DNA of 64,000 nt from Micromonosporaceae bacterium KJ-029 (GTDB lineage: Bacteria > Actinomycetota > Actinomycetes > Mycobacteriales > Micromonosporaceae), in assembly GCA_005402585.1 (NCBI GenBank), contig BIFP01000021.1, forward strand, positions 186,001 through 250,000. The letters run 5' to 3'. The translations under genes were made by a program, and so were the position numbers. Positions 36,773-45,487 of the stretch are shown piece by piece. The notes below the pieces were generated by a model. That model saw nothing but the letters and a program-made list of their open reading frames with translations. It did not search any database and was not told the DNA's origin. Numbering within the stretch: the stretch's first letter is position 1; each line of letters starts with the position of its first letter.

Positions 36773-37882
36773 TCACTCCACCCAGGCGCCGCCGCGCATC
36801 ACCCGGACGACCTCCAGGTCGTCGTCGAGCACCACCAGGTCGGCGCGCAGGCCGGCCTGAACGGCACCGACCTGGTCGCCGAGCCCGACGGCCAGGGCCG
36901 GGGTGGTGGCCACCATGCGTACCGCGTCGGGCACCGAGATGCCGGCGGCCACCGCGTTCCGCAGTGCCGCGTCCATGGTGAGGGTGCTGCCGGCGATCGC
37001 GCCGTCGCGGGCGAGCCGGGCCTCCCCGTCGGCGACGGTCACCGCCTGACCGCCCAACTCGTACTCGCCGTCGGGCATGCCGGCGGCGGCCATCGCGTCG
37101 GTGATCAGCGCGCACCGCTCCGGACCGGCGGTGGCGGTGGCGAAGGTCAGCGTCCCCTCGTGCAGGTGCACCCCGTCGGCGACCAGCTCACAGACCACGT
37201 TCGGCGCGGTCAGCAGCGCCACCACCGGCCCCGGCTCCCGGTGGTGGACCGGGCGCATCCCGTTGAACAGGTGGGTGCCGACGCTCGCGCCCGCCGCCAC
37301 CGCGGCCACGGTCTGCTCGTACGTCGCGTCGGTGTGCCCGACCGCGGCCACCACCCCGTGCCCGGTGAGCAGCCGGACGGCCTCCAGCGCGCCGGCGCGC
37401 TCGGGAGCGAGGGTGACCATCCGCACCGCCCCGTCGCCGAGCTTGATCAGCTCGGCCAGTTCGTCGGTGGACGGGTCGCGGAGGAACTCCGGGTTCTGCG
37501 CGCCGCACCGGGCTGCGGACAGGTACGGCCCCTCGTAGTGGATGCCGGCCAGCACCCCCTCGCGGACCAGCGGCGCGAAGGCCGTGGTGGCCGACCGCAT
37601 CAGCTCGAAGGGCGCGCTGACCAGGCTGGCCAGCAGGCTGGTGCTGCCGTGCCGCAGGTGGAACGCGGCGGCGGCGCGGGCCTGGTCGGCGTCGCCGGTG
37701 GTGAAGGTGTGCCCACCCCCGCCGTGGGTGTGGATGTCCACGAAGCCGGGCACGATCCAGTGCCCGTCCCGCACCGACGGGTACTCGGCCACCGCGCTGA
37801 TCCGGTCGCCTCTGACCTCGACGCAGCCCTGCCGGATCACCCCGCTCGGGGTCACCACCTTGCCGTTCACCCGTACGGTCAT
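36773..37882 (-). CDS. nagA: N-acetylglucosamine-6-phosphate deacetylase
   Basis: 369 residues from ATG 37882, overlapping the ROK kinase stop by four bases (ATGA). Converts GlcNAc-6-P to glucosamine-6-P and acetate. Amidohydrolase features: GFVDIHTHGGGGHTF (early metal-site region), GIHYEGPYLS (metal Glu), AVGHTDATYEQ (metal His), GTHLFNGMRPVHHREPG (second metal His) and ALITDAMAAAGMPDGEY (catalytic Asp). Length is normal. Third gene of the amino-sugar run, after the SIS protein and ROK kinase. Confidence 0.95.
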   Translation of the reverse strand: MTVRVNGKVVTPSGVIRQGCVEVRGDRISAVAEYPSVRDGHWIVPGFVDIHTHGGGGHTFTTGDADQARAAAAFHLRHGSTSLLASLVSAPFELMRSATTAFAPLVREGVLAGIHYEGPYLSAARCGAQNPEFLRDPSTDELAELIKLGDGAVRMVTLAPERAGALEAVRLLTGHGVVAAVGHTDATYEQTVAAVAAGASVGTHLFNGMRPVHHREPGPVVALLTAPNVVCELVADGVHLHEGTLTFATATAGPERCALITDAMAAAGMPDGEYELGGQAVTVADGEARLARDGAIAGSTLTMDAALRNAVAAGISVPDAVRMVATTPALAVGLGDQVGAVQAGLRADLVVLDDDLEVVRVMRGGAWVE

Positions 37883-38901
37883 CGTTTCTCCAGCTGGTCG
37901 AGGGCGAGCAGGGCGGCGCCGAGGCAGCCCGCCTCGTCGCCGAGGGCGGCCGGGACCAGTCGCGGTTCCCGGTGGAAGGTCAGTCGCTCCCGCAGCGCCG
38001 TACGCAGCGGGTCGAACAGCCCGGCGCCGGCCTGGGCGAGTCCGCCACCCAGGACGATCGTCTCCACGTCGAAGAGGGCCTGGGCGGTGGCCAGGCCGTC
38101 GGCAAGCGCCTCGACTGCCTCCCGCCAGACCCGTGTGGCCAACTCCTCGCCGGCCGCTGCCCGTCCGGCCACCTCCGCGGCGGTCACCATGGTCGGGCCC
38201 GCGCCGGGCCCGTCGGCGGACCGGCCGTCCGGCGCCGCGTCGGCCGGGTCCCTGGGCGCGCCGCCCGAGCCGGTGCCGGCCGGGTTCGTCGATCCGGAAA
38301 GTTCGGCGTAGCGGCGGGCGACGGCCGAGGCGGAGGCGATCGCCTCCAGGCAGCCCAGGCGCCCGCAACCGCAGGCCGGCCCGTCGGGGCGGACCAGGAT
38401 GTGGCCGAGTTCCCCGGCCGCGCCGTGCGCGCCGGTGGCGGCCGATCCGGCGACCACGTGCGCGGCGGCGATGCCGGTGCCGATTGCCACGAAGAGGACG
38501 TGGCCGGCGTCGCGGCCGGCACCGATCCGCGCCTCGGCGAGGCCCCCGGCACGCACGTCGTGGCCGAGCGCCGTGGGTAGGCCGAGCCGCCGGGCCGCCA
38601 CCTCCCGCAGCGGTACGTCCCGGAAGCCGACGTTCGCCGACCAGACCGCGACGCCACGCACCTCGTCGACGACACCCGGCACCACGATGCCGAGCGCGGT
38701 CGGGGTGAGCCCTTCGGCGCGCGCCTTGCCGGCCAGCCCCTCGGCCACGGCCAGGATCGTGCCGACCACGGCGTCGGCGCCGCGACCGGCGTCGGTGGGA
38801 TGCCGTTCGGCGTGCACCACGGCACCGTCGGGTCGGATCAGGCCGCACTTCATTCCGGTGCCGCCCACGTCCAACGCGACGACGACGTCGCCGTCGCTCA
38901 C
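37879..38901 (-). CDS. ROK-family sugar kinase (likely GlcNAc or glucose type)
   Basis: 340 residues; the start at 38901 is a GTG. The phosphate-binding loop is ALDVGGTGMKCGLI, with GIVVPGVVDEVRG and substrate region GHDVRAGGLAEARIG. The ROK zinc motif is CGCGRLGCLEAIAS at about residue 180, and GGGLAQAG lies near the C-terminus. A Gly/Pro/Ala-rich insertion of about 35 residues (roughly 200-236) follows the zinc motif; it looks like a disordered loop. Linked to nagA by a four-base overlap, so N-acetylglucosamine is the best substrate guess. Downstream of the SIS gene by 73 bases. Confidence 0.9.
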   Translation of the reverse strand: MSDGDVVVALDVGGTGMKCGLIRPDGAVVHAERHPTDAGRGADAVVGTILAVAEGLAGKARAEGLTPTALGIVVPGVVDEVRGVAVWSANVGFRDVPLREVAARRLGLPTALGHDVRAGGLAEARIGAGRDAGHVLFVAIGTGIAAAHVVAGSAATGAHGAAGELGHILVRPDGPACGCGRLGCLEAIASASAVARRYAELSGSTNPAGTGSGGAPRDPADAAPDGRSADGPGAGPTMVTAAEVAGRAAAGEELATRVWREAVEALADGLATAQALFDVETIVLGGGLAQAGAGLFDPLRTALRERLTFHREPRLVPAALGDEAGCLGAALLALDQLEKR

Positions 38902-38974
38902 GCGACCGCCCCGCGCCGGAGAACGAGGTGGTCCGCCGCGTGACGGCGGCTGGTGGCGCCCGTGTTCCGGTGGC

Positions 38975-39904
38975 TCACGTGAGGACCACGGAGCGGCTCA
39001 GGTGGCGGGGCGCGTCGGGGTCGAGTCCGCGACTGGTGGCCAGGGCGACGGCGAAGCGCTGGGCCAGGATCAGGTCGGCCATCGGGTCGACCGGGGTGCG
39101 CCCGGCGGCCCAGCGGCCCAGCACCGTACGGCAGCCGTGGGTGCGGCTGTGCACGAAGGCCGCGCCGGTGGCGGCGACGTCCTCGGGCAGCCCTTCGGGC
39201 AGTTCACCGAAGGCCCAGACCAGCCGGCCCGGTGCGGCCACCGAGATAGGGCCGTGCCGGTAGTCCATGGCCGGGTACGCCTCGGCCCAGAAGGTGGCCG
39301 CCTCGCGACACTTCAGCGCCGCCTCCCGGGCCAGCCCGATGGTCCAGCCCCGGCCGAGGAAGGTGACCTGCTCGATCAGGCTCGGGTCGATCGGCAGCGG
39401 GGCGCGGACAGCGACCTCCGCGTCGGCGACCAGCGCGGTGATGTTGTCGCCGAGTTGGGCGCGGAGCAGGGCCAGCGCGGTGGTGGCGAAGCGCGTCTGC
39501 ACCACCGAGCGTTCGTCGGCGAACGGCATGGTGACGGCCGCGTCCGCGATGTCCACCGCCGGGGATTCGGGGTCGCCGACCAGCACCGTGGTCGGGATCC
39601 GCCCGCGCAGCGCGGTGAGCAGGTCCAGCACCTCGGTCGTGGTGCCGGAGCGGGTGATCGCCAGCAGGCGGTCGTAGCGGCGGCCGGCGGGGAACTCGCT
39701 GGCCTGGAAGGCGTCCGTCTCGCCCTGGCCGGCGGCCTCGCGGCGGCCCGCGTACGCCTGGGCCATGAACCACGACGTGCCGCAGCCGACGACGGCGACC
39801 CGCTCAGCGGGGCGGGGGAGACGGTCGAGCACTGTGGGGGCGAGTTCCGCCGCCTGGCGCCAGCAGTCCGGCTGGCTCGCGATCTCCGCTTGGACGTACG
39901 CCAT
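38975..39904 (-). CDS. SIS-domain sugar isomerase/deaminase-like protein
   Basis: 309 residues from ATG 39904, with GAGGAG at ideal distance on the coding strand. Two SIS domains. The first has VAVVGCGTSWFMAQAYAGRR and LLAITRSGTTTEVLDLL (phosphosugar-binding Ser/Thr). The second has VTFLGRGWTIGLAREAALKC then REAATFWAEAYPAMDYRHGP, the GlmS/AgaS-like pattern. It lacks the glutaminase domain of GlmS, so it probably isomerises or deaminates an aminosugar phosphate in breakdown. First gene of the reverse operon with ROK kinase and nagA, divergent from a DeoR-type regulator. Confidence 0.88.
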   Translation of the reverse strand: MAYVQAEIASQPDCWRQAAELAPTVLDRLPRPAERVAVVGCGTSWFMAQAYAGRREAAGQGETDAFQASEFPAGRRYDRLLAITRSGTTTEVLDLLTALRGRIPTTVLVGDPESPAVDIADAAVTMPFADERSVVQTRFATTALALLRAQLGDNITALVADAEVAVRAPLPIDPSLIEQVTFLGRGWTIGLAREAALKCREAATFWAEAYPAMDYRHGPISVAAPGRLVWAFGELPEGLPEDVAATGAAFVHSRTHGCRTVLGRWAAGRTPVDPMADLILAQRFAVALATSRGLDPDAPRHLSRSVVLT

Positions 39905-39956
39905 GAGAACTCCTCGCAGGGCGGGTCGCTGCGCAATACGGCTCGTTAGTCCCGTC

Positions 39957-39980
39957 TTTCGCGCGTCATTCTGCGTGAAA
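39957..39980. promoter_or_regulatory. Candidate operator of the amino-sugar genes
   Basis: TTTCGCGC-N8-GCGTGAAA, an inverted repeat with one mismatch in 8, placed 53 bases before the SIS start and 120 bases before the regulator start, where a divergent repressor would bind. Based on symmetry and position only. Confidence 0.35.
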
Positions 39981-40099
39981 CCTGGTGGAAATAGCAACCG
40001 CAGGCGCGATCGAGCAGGGCGACCTTTTGCCTCATCCTAGTTTCGAGCACTAGTGTGCACGCAACCAATCACCGTTCGTGCAGATGCGGAGGCTCCGGG

Positions 40100-40885
40100 G
40101 TGGACCGCTACGCCAGATGGAACGCCCTGCTCGAAATGCTGACCGACTCCGGCCGGGTCAGCGTGGAGGATGCCGCCGGGCGGCTGGCCGTCTCCCAGGC
40201 CACCATCCGTCGAGACTTCGACCAGCTCGCCCAGCAGCAGATGATCACGCGGACCCGGGGTGGCGCCGTCGCCAACGGGGTCTCGTATGACCTGCCGCTG
40301 CGGTACAAGACGGCCAAGCACTCGGCCGAGAAGCAGCGCATCGGCGCCGCCGCGGCAGCGCTGGTCGCGCCGGGCACGGTGGTCGGTCTCAACGGCGGCA
40401 CCACCAGCACCGAGGTGGCCCGGGCGCTGGCCGTCCGCCCGGATCTCAACACCAACGCCGAGGGCGCCCAGCTGACCGTGGTCACCAACGCGCTGAACAT
40501 CGCCAACGAGTTGCTGGTCCGTTCCCGGATGAAGGTCGTGGTCGCCGGCGGGGTGGTGCGACCGAAGTCGTTCGAGCTGGTCGGCCCGCTGGGCGGGGCG
40601 CTGCTGCGCGAGGTCACCCTGGACGTGGCGCTGCTGGGGGTGGACGCGATCGACCCGAAGCTCGGCGCCGCCGCCCATCACGAGGGCGAGGCGGCGATGA
40701 ACAACCTGATGGTGGCCCGGGCCAAGCGGGTCGTGATCATCGCGGACTCGTCCAAGCTGGGCGGTCACGCCTTCGCCCGGATCTGCCCGGTCGACCGGGT
40801 GGAGACCCTGGTCACCGACTCCGGCGCCGCACCCGAGGTGGTGGACGCCTTCCGCGCCGCCGGCGTCCACGTCATCTGCGCCTGA
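40100..40885 (+). CDS. DeoR-family sugar regulator
   Basis: 261 residues from GTG 40100, with GGAGG upstream. The N-terminal DeoR helix-turn-helix is RWNALLEMLTDSGRVSVEDA, then AGRLAVSQATIRRDFDQL, then TRGGAV. The effector domain follows with VVGLNGGTTSTEVARAL (phosphosugar loop), VVTNALNIANEL and GVDAIDPKLGAAAHHEGEA, ending with KRVVIIADSSKLG. Related to AgaR/GlpR-type repressors that release DNA upon binding a sugar phosphate. Divergent from the SIS-ROK-nagA operon, its expected target. Confidence 0.93.
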   Translation: MDRYARWNALLEMLTDSGRVSVEDAAGRLAVSQATIRRDFDQLAQQQMITRTRGGAVANGVSYDLPLRYKTAKHSAEKQRIGAAAAALVAPGTVVGLNGGTTSTEVARALAVRPDLNTNAEGAQLTVVTNALNIANELLVRSRMKVVVAGGVVRPKSFELVGPLGGALLREVTLDVALLGVDAIDPKLGAAAHHEGEAAMNNLMVARAKRVVIIADSSKLGGHAFARICPVDRVETLVTDSGAAPEVVDAFRAAGVHVICA

Positions 40886-40888
40886 GGT

Positions 40889-40947
40889 GCAAGGAAGGGC
40901 CCCCTGTTAACGCCTCCGGTAGAGGAAGGGCCCCCTTTTAACACGCC
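40889..40947. repeat. GGGCCC intergenic repeat, copy C (two units)
   Basis: Two units (40889-40914 and 40921-40947) in the opposite orientation to copy A, each GAAGGGCCCCC followed by a T/TTAAC tail. It lies directly after the regulator stop. Confidence 0.7.
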
Positions 40948-41040
40948 GATCGGCGTGGCGATGCATACCGGGTATTGCCCGCTGCTGTATACCGCGTATG
41001 GTGTCGGTCGTCACCCACACACCAACGGGGGAGGTGCAGC

Positions 41041-42051
41041 TTGCCAGCTGTCCTGGAGATCGAAGGTCTACGAAAGACATACCGGAGCCGACGTCGCGGC
41101 ACCCGCAACGCCCTGGACGGCTTCGACATGCGGGTCGAGGCGGGGCAGGTGCACGGCTTCCTCGGCCCCAACGGCTCGGGGAAGACCACCACGCTGCGTA
41201 CGCTGCTCGGCCTGATCCGGCCGGACGGCGGCCGGATGGCGATCCTCGGGCACGAGGTGCCCGAGACGCTGCCCCAGGTCGCCGGGCAGGTCGGCGCGAT
41301 CGTGGAGAGCCCGCAGTTCTTCCCGCACTTCACCGCGCGGGACACCCTGTCCCTGCTGGCGAGTGCCGGTGAGGTGCCTGACAGCCGGGTCGACGAGGTG
41401 CTGGAACTGGTCGGGTTGCGGGACCGGGCCGGCGAGCGGGTCAAGACGTACTCGCTCGGCATGAAGCAGCGGCTTGCCGTCGCCTCGGCGCTGCTGAAGA
41501 ACCCGCGGCTGCTGATCCTGGACGAGCCGGCCAACGGCCTCGACCCGGGCGGCATCCGGGAGATGCGTTCGCTGATGCGCAACCTCGCCGAATCCGGGAT
41601 GACCGTGGTGCTGTCCAGCCACATCCTCGGCGAGATCCAGCTGATCTGCGACTCGGTCACCATCATCTCGCTGGGCCGGCGGGTCGCCTTCGGCCCGGTC
41701 GACGAGGTGCTGGCGCAGCACTCCTCCGGCGGGGTGATGGTCCGGCTGGAGGCGGTCGCCGACCTTCCGGCCGCCGCCACCGCGCTGACCCGGGCCGGGG
41801 TACGGGTGACCACGTACCCGGACCACCTGATGCTCGCCGGGGTGGACAAGCCGGCCACGGTCACCCGACTGCTGGCCGAGCAGGGCCTGTACGTCAGCGA
41901 ACTCGCCCCGGTCGCGGTCGACCTGGAGAGCGTCTTCCTCGAACTGACCGCCACCGCGCCGGTTCCCGGCCAGCACCGGCAGGTCGACCAGTCCGTACGA
42001 ATCGATGGGGCGGGATCCTCCGCACCCAACGGGGGAGGTTGGGGCGCGTGA
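41041..42051 (+). CDS. ABC-2 exporter ATPase
   Basis: 336 residues from TTG 41041, selected because GGGGGAGGT lies six bases upstream and the homology starts there (LPAVLEIEGLRKTYRS). Walker A GPNGSGKTTT is at about 42, Q-loop region AIVESPQFFPHFTARD, signature YSLGMKQRLAVASALL, Walker B LLILDEPANGLDPGG, and switch His in VVLSSHILGE. A C-terminal extension after residue 220 is typical of drug/bacteriocin-export ATPases. Partner of the permease whose GTG overlaps the stop (GTGA). The same 14-base leader CCAACGGGGGAGGT precedes both genes. Confidence 0.93.
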   Translation: MPAVLEIEGLRKTYRSRRRGTRNALDGFDMRVEAGQVHGFLGPNGSGKTTTLRTLLGLIRPDGGRMAILGHEVPETLPQVAGQVGAIVESPQFFPHFTARDTLSLLASAGEVPDSRVDEVLELVGLRDRAGERVKTYSLGMKQRLAVASALLKNPRLLILDEPANGLDPGGIREMRSLMRNLAESGMTVVLSSHILGEIQLICDSVTIISLGRRVAFGPVDEVLAQHSSGGVMVRLEAVADLPAAATALTRAGVRVTTYPDHLMLAGVDKPATVTRLLAEQGLYVSELAPVAVDLESVFLELTATAPVPGQHRQVDQSVRIDGAGSSAPNGGGWGA

Positions 42052-43055
42052 GTCTCTTCCGTACCGAACTGCGCCGGCTGGCCAAGCGGCGTTTCGCCCG
42101 CTGGATGACGGCGGCGGGCTTGCTGGTGCTGGCCCTCATCGTGATCGGCATGTTCGCCAGCAACCAGAAGATCGGTCCCGAGCAGTGGGCCGCGGCCGAA
42201 CGGAGCGCCGAGCAGGAGTACCAGAACCAGGTCCAGTGGACCGATCAGGAGCGCGCCGCCTGCGAGCGGGCGAAGGCGGCGGGCACCGACTTCTACACGA
42301 ACGACTGCACGGAGATCAGCCCGCCGCCGCGCGAGGCGTTCGAGTCACGGTGGTACCTGCCCTCGACCTTCGTGTTCCGGGAGAGCTTCGGCGAGATGCT
42401 GATCCCGCTGGCCGGGATCCTGGCCCTGATCGGCTTCGTGGTCGGCGCCTCCTTCGTCGGTGCCGAGTGGAACACCGGCGGGATGATGAACCTGCTGCTC
42501 TGGCGCCCGAAACGGCTGACCGTCCTGCTGACCAAGCTGGGGGCGCTGCTCACCGGGCTGCTCGCCCTTGCCCTGCCCGCCACCGTGGCCTGGTTCGGCA
42601 GCCTCTGGCTGGTCGCCACCTGGCGCGGAACCACCGAGGGAATGACCTCCGGAACCTGGCAGTCGTTCCTGATCACCGGGCTGCGGGGCATCGTGCTGGC
42701 GCTGGTCGCGGCGACGGTGGGCTTCGCCCTGGCTTCACTCGGCCGGCACACCGCGATGGCGCTCGGTGGGGCGATCGGGGTGCTGGTGGTCGGCCAGGTC
42801 GGACTCGGCATCCTGCTGGACATGGCCCAGGTTCGCTTCACCGAGGCGTGGCTGCTGCCCACGTACGCGTACGCCTGGATGACCAAGACGGTCACGTTGC
42901 AGGACTGGCGGGCGTGCAACGCCACGTACAACGGTGAGTGCAGGCCGGACACCCTGGACATCACCTGGCAACACTCGTCGGCGCTGTTCGCGGTCGCGGT
43001 CGTGGTCCTCCTCGGCGCGGCGATGTGGACGATGCGCCGGCGGGACATCACCTGA
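42048..43055 (+). CDS. ABC-2 type permease
   Basis: 335 residues from GTG 42048 (TTG 42039 possible). Basic N-terminus SLFRTELRRLAKRRFARW, then helix AAGLLVLALIVIGMFA. A polar extracellular loop of about 75 residues contains two cysteines (AACERAKAAG, TNDCTEISPP). Five further helices follow, including LIPLAGILALIGFVVGASFV and GALLTGLLALALPATVAWFG. The cysteines suggest a disulfide in the loop. Substrate unknown. Followed by a strong hairpin terminator. Confidence 0.9.
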   Translation: MSLFRTELRRLAKRRFARWMTAAGLLVLALIVIGMFASNQKIGPEQWAAAERSAEQEYQNQVQWTDQERAACERAKAAGTDFYTNDCTEISPPPREAFESRWYLPSTFVFRESFGEMLIPLAGILALIGFVVGASFVGAEWNTGGMMNLLLWRPKRLTVLLTKLGALLTGLLALALPATVAWFGSLWLVATWRGTTEGMTSGTWQSFLITGLRGIVLALVAATVGFALASLGRHTAMALGGAIGVLVVGQVGLGILLDMAQVRFTEAWLLPTYAYAWMTKTVTLQDWRACNATYNGECRPDTLDITWQHSSALFAVAVVVLLGAAMWTMRRRDIT

Positions 43056-43061
43056 GGTACT

Positions 43062-43095
43062 CGTGGGCGCGACCTGGCACCGGGTCGCGCCCACG
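43062..43095 (+). terminator. Terminator of the ABC exporter operon
   Basis: Perfect 13-base stem CGTGGGCGCGACC/complement around an 8-base loop, 6 bases after the permease stop region. No T-run. Confidence 0.75.
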
Positions 43096-43333
43096 ATGCC
43101 GGCTGGCCGGGCACACGGCGCCGGCCGGTCGCCGGCACGACGTCCGGTGGCCGAGGCCATGGCGCCACGCCCATCACGCGGGTGGCCGGGCTCCACGGAG
43201 CCGGACTGTCACGCCCGTGGCCCCGGGTGGGTGCGGCTCGGCGACGCGCGCCGGATGCGCCTCGGGCGACCCGTGGTTAGGCTGAAGGGCCTGGTTGGCG
43301 TCGCCCGTGCCGGCCGTCCCCGGGAGGAGCCCC

Positions 43334-43798
43334 ATGCAGCCCGCCGACGCCTCTCCCGCAGCGCAGACCGGTCCGGACGCGATCGCGGTGCCGCCGCCGA
43401 GGCCCGCGCCCGAGGTGGAGTCGGTACCCCGGCGGGACGACATCGCGCCGGACGGCACCGAGCACGCAGCCGAGGACAGCGCCGGCCGCCGAGCTGACGA
43501 CAGCGCCGATACTCACGCCGAGGGTGGCGCCGGCACCCGAACCGAGGGCGGCGCCGGCACTCACGCCGACGGGCTCGGTGAGCGGGAGCGGGAGATCCTC
43601 GCGTTCGAGCGGCAGTGGTGGCGGCACGCGGGTGCGAAGGAGCAGGCCATCCGGGACCGTTTCGGGCTCTCCGCGACCCGGTACTACCAGTTGTTGAACG
43701 CGCTGCTGGACAATCCGGCGGCGCTCGCCGCCGACCCGGTGCTGGTGGGCCGGCTGCGCCGGCTGCGCGCCTCCCGCACGCGTGACCGGCGCCGCTGA
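43334..43798 (+). CDS. DUF3263 protein
   Basis: 154 residues from ATG 43334, with GGGAGGAG upstream. The first 75 residues are disordered and contain three near-repeats of T-H/R-x-E/D-G-G-A-G (residues about 55-76). The conserved domain is the last 75: LGEREREILAFERQWWRHAG, AKEQAIRDRFGLSATRYYQL, NALLDNPAALAADPVLVGRL. The helix-turn-helix look of RFGLSATRYYQLLNALLD suggests DNA binding. The family is actinobacterial and uncharacterised. The long N-terminal tail is unusual. Confidence 0.88.
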   Translation: MQPADASPAAQTGPDAIAVPPPRPAPEVESVPRRDDIAPDGTEHAAEDSAGRRADDSADTHAEGGAGTRTEGGAGTHADGLGEREREILAFERQWWRHAGAKEQAIRDRFGLSATRYYQLLNALLDNPAALAADPVLVGRLRRLRASRTRDRRR

Positions 43799-43854
43799 CG
43801 CTCGGGTGTGTGCCGGCGCGCCGGGCGGGTAGCCGGGGCGGGGAGGTGGCGGCG

Positions 43855-44829
43855 ATGTCCGGAGGCGGCCCCGGGGAACCGAAGCGCACGGCGCCGGTGA
43901 CGTACCCGGCGACGGGCAGCAGCGCACCGCGCGAGGCGGCTCCCGACGAGCGCCGGCGAGGCGCGGCGGTCGGGGTGGCGCCGACCATGCGGGTACGCTC
44001 CGCGTCCGCCCCGCCGCCCGGCCGCGCGGTCAACGAGGACGTGGTCTTCCAGTTCGGCCCGCTGGTCGGGGTGTTGGACGGCGCCACCGTGCCCGAGGGC
44101 TTCGACACCGGCTGCGTACACGGGCCGCAGTGGTACGTCCGGCACCTCGCCGCTCGACTGGGCTTGGCCGAGGCCGCCCGGCCGGCGGCGACGCTGGTGA
44201 GCAACCTGGCTGCGGCGATCCTGGCGGTCCGTGCCGACCACGACGGTCAGTGCGACCTCGACCATCCGGGCACCCCGTCCAGCACCGTCTGCCTGCTGCG
44301 CGACGGCGGGGACCAGGTCGACTACCTGGTGCTCTGCGACAGCCCGTTGGTGCTCGACACCGGTGGCCGGGTCGACGTGGTCGTCGACGACCGGTTGGCG
44401 GACGCGATGGCCGACCTGCGCGGTACCGCCACCGCGCTGCCTGGGTCGGCGGATCGGGCGACCCGCTTCCGGCACGCGGTCATGGTGCAGCGGGAGCGGA
44501 TGAACCGTACGCACGGTTACTGGGTCGCCGCCGCCGATCCGGACGCGGCGTACCACGCGGTGGTCGGGACGCTGCCGTTGCGCGGGCCGGACGCGCTACG
44601 CCGCGCGGTGCTGCTCACCGACGGGGCGTCTGCCGCCGTCGACGAGTTCGGGCTGTTCGACTGGGCCGGCCTGCTGGACGTGGTGACCGGCGAGGGGCCG
44701 GGCGGCCTGATCGAGCGGGTCCGGGTGGCCGAGCGGGAACATCCCGACCGGCTGCGCCGGCACAAGGCGGCCGACGACGCGTCCGCCGTCCACTGCGAGT
44801 TCACCCGGCTGGACGACAGCGGAGCGTGA
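43855..44829 (+). CDS. PP2C-like protein phosphatase
   Basis: 324 residues from ATG 43855, with GGGAGG upstream. The PPM fold is recognisable by GRAVNEDVVFQFGPLVGVLD then GATVPEG (metal Asp), SSTVCLLRDGGDQVDYLVLC (central sheet) and RRAVLLTDGASAAVDEFGLF (metal Asp of the DG motif). The N-terminal 60 residues are low-complexity. The classic C-terminal Asp pair (GGxDN) appears replaced by KAADDASAVHCEF. Likely a cytoplasmic Ser/Thr phosphatase or a SpoIIE-like protein; target unknown. Probably co-transcribed with the DUF3263 gene 57 bases upstream. Confidence 0.75.
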   Translation: MSGGGPGEPKRTAPVTYPATGSSAPREAAPDERRRGAAVGVAPTMRVRSASAPPPGRAVNEDVVFQFGPLVGVLDGATVPEGFDTGCVHGPQWYVRHLAARLGLAEAARPAATLVSNLAAAILAVRADHDGQCDLDHPGTPSSTVCLLRDGGDQVDYLVLCDSPLVLDTGGRVDVVVDDRLADAMADLRGTATALPGSADRATRFRHAVMVQRERMNRTHGYWVAAADPDAAYHAVVGTLPLRGPDALRRAVLLTDGASAAVDEFGLFDWAGLLDVVTGEGPGGLIERVRVAEREHPDRLRRHKAADDASAVHCEFTRLDDSGA

Positions 44830-44932
44830 GGTGGGCCGCGATTCGGGCCGACCGGTTGGTCCCTTCCGCCAGAGGTGTCGGTCGCTGCCAATCGGGTGGA
44901 CGTACGCCGTCGAGCCCGGAAGACTGCGGCAC

Positions 44933-45442
44933 GTGACGGGTGCGGTCCGGTTGGAGCCGGTGGACGAGAGCAACCTCGAACCGTTGCTCTCCGTAGCGGT
45001 TGCCGAGGCGGAACCGGCCGATGTCATGCCCCCTGTGGCGGCGCCGGCCGGGTGGTCGCACGCCCGGCGGGACGCCTTCCGCGACTTCCACCGGGCCAGC
45101 TTCGGCGGTCTCGACGCGCCAACCCGTACCGCCATGTACGCGATCCTGGCCGGCGGCGAGGTGGTCGGGATGATCCGGATGAGCCGGCGGGACGAGCCCG
45201 ACGCCGTCGAGGTGGGCATGTGGCTCGGCCGGTCGGCCCGTGGGCAGGGCATCGGCCCGGCGGCGCTACGCGAGCTGTTGAACCTGGCGGCGGCAGCGGG
45301 CATGCGGGTCGTGGTGGCGGAAACCGTGCCGGAGAATCGCGGCGCGCTGTCGGTGCTCGAAAAATGTGGCGCGAAAATGCGGGAAGACGGCCGTCGGGTG
45401 TACGCCGAAATCTCCCTGGATTCGACTCCTCCGGCATTGTGA
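44933..45442 (+). CDS. GNAT acetyltransferase
   Basis: 169 residues from GTG 44933; GTG 44831, which would overlap the phosphatase end, is less likely because homology begins at TGAVRLEPVDESNLEPLL. The acetyl-CoA pyrophosphate loop is GRSARGQGIGPAALRELL at about 95, preceded by the beta-strand EVGMWL and followed by VVVAETVPENRGALSVLEKC, the RimJ/RimL-like end. Acetylates an amine on an unknown protein or small molecule. Convergent with the AAA ATPase gene. Confidence 0.85.
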   Translation: MTGAVRLEPVDESNLEPLLSVAVAEAEPADVMPPVAAPAGWSHARRDAFRDFHRASFGGLDAPTRTAMYAILAGGEVVGMIRMSRRDEPDAVEVGMWLGRSARGQGIGPAALRELLNLAAAAGMRVVVAETVPENRGALSVLEKCGAKMREDGRRVYAEISLDSTPPAL

Positions 45443-45487
45443 AGCACGCCGTCACCCAGTAACGCTTGTGAGAGGTGTTGCACTCGG

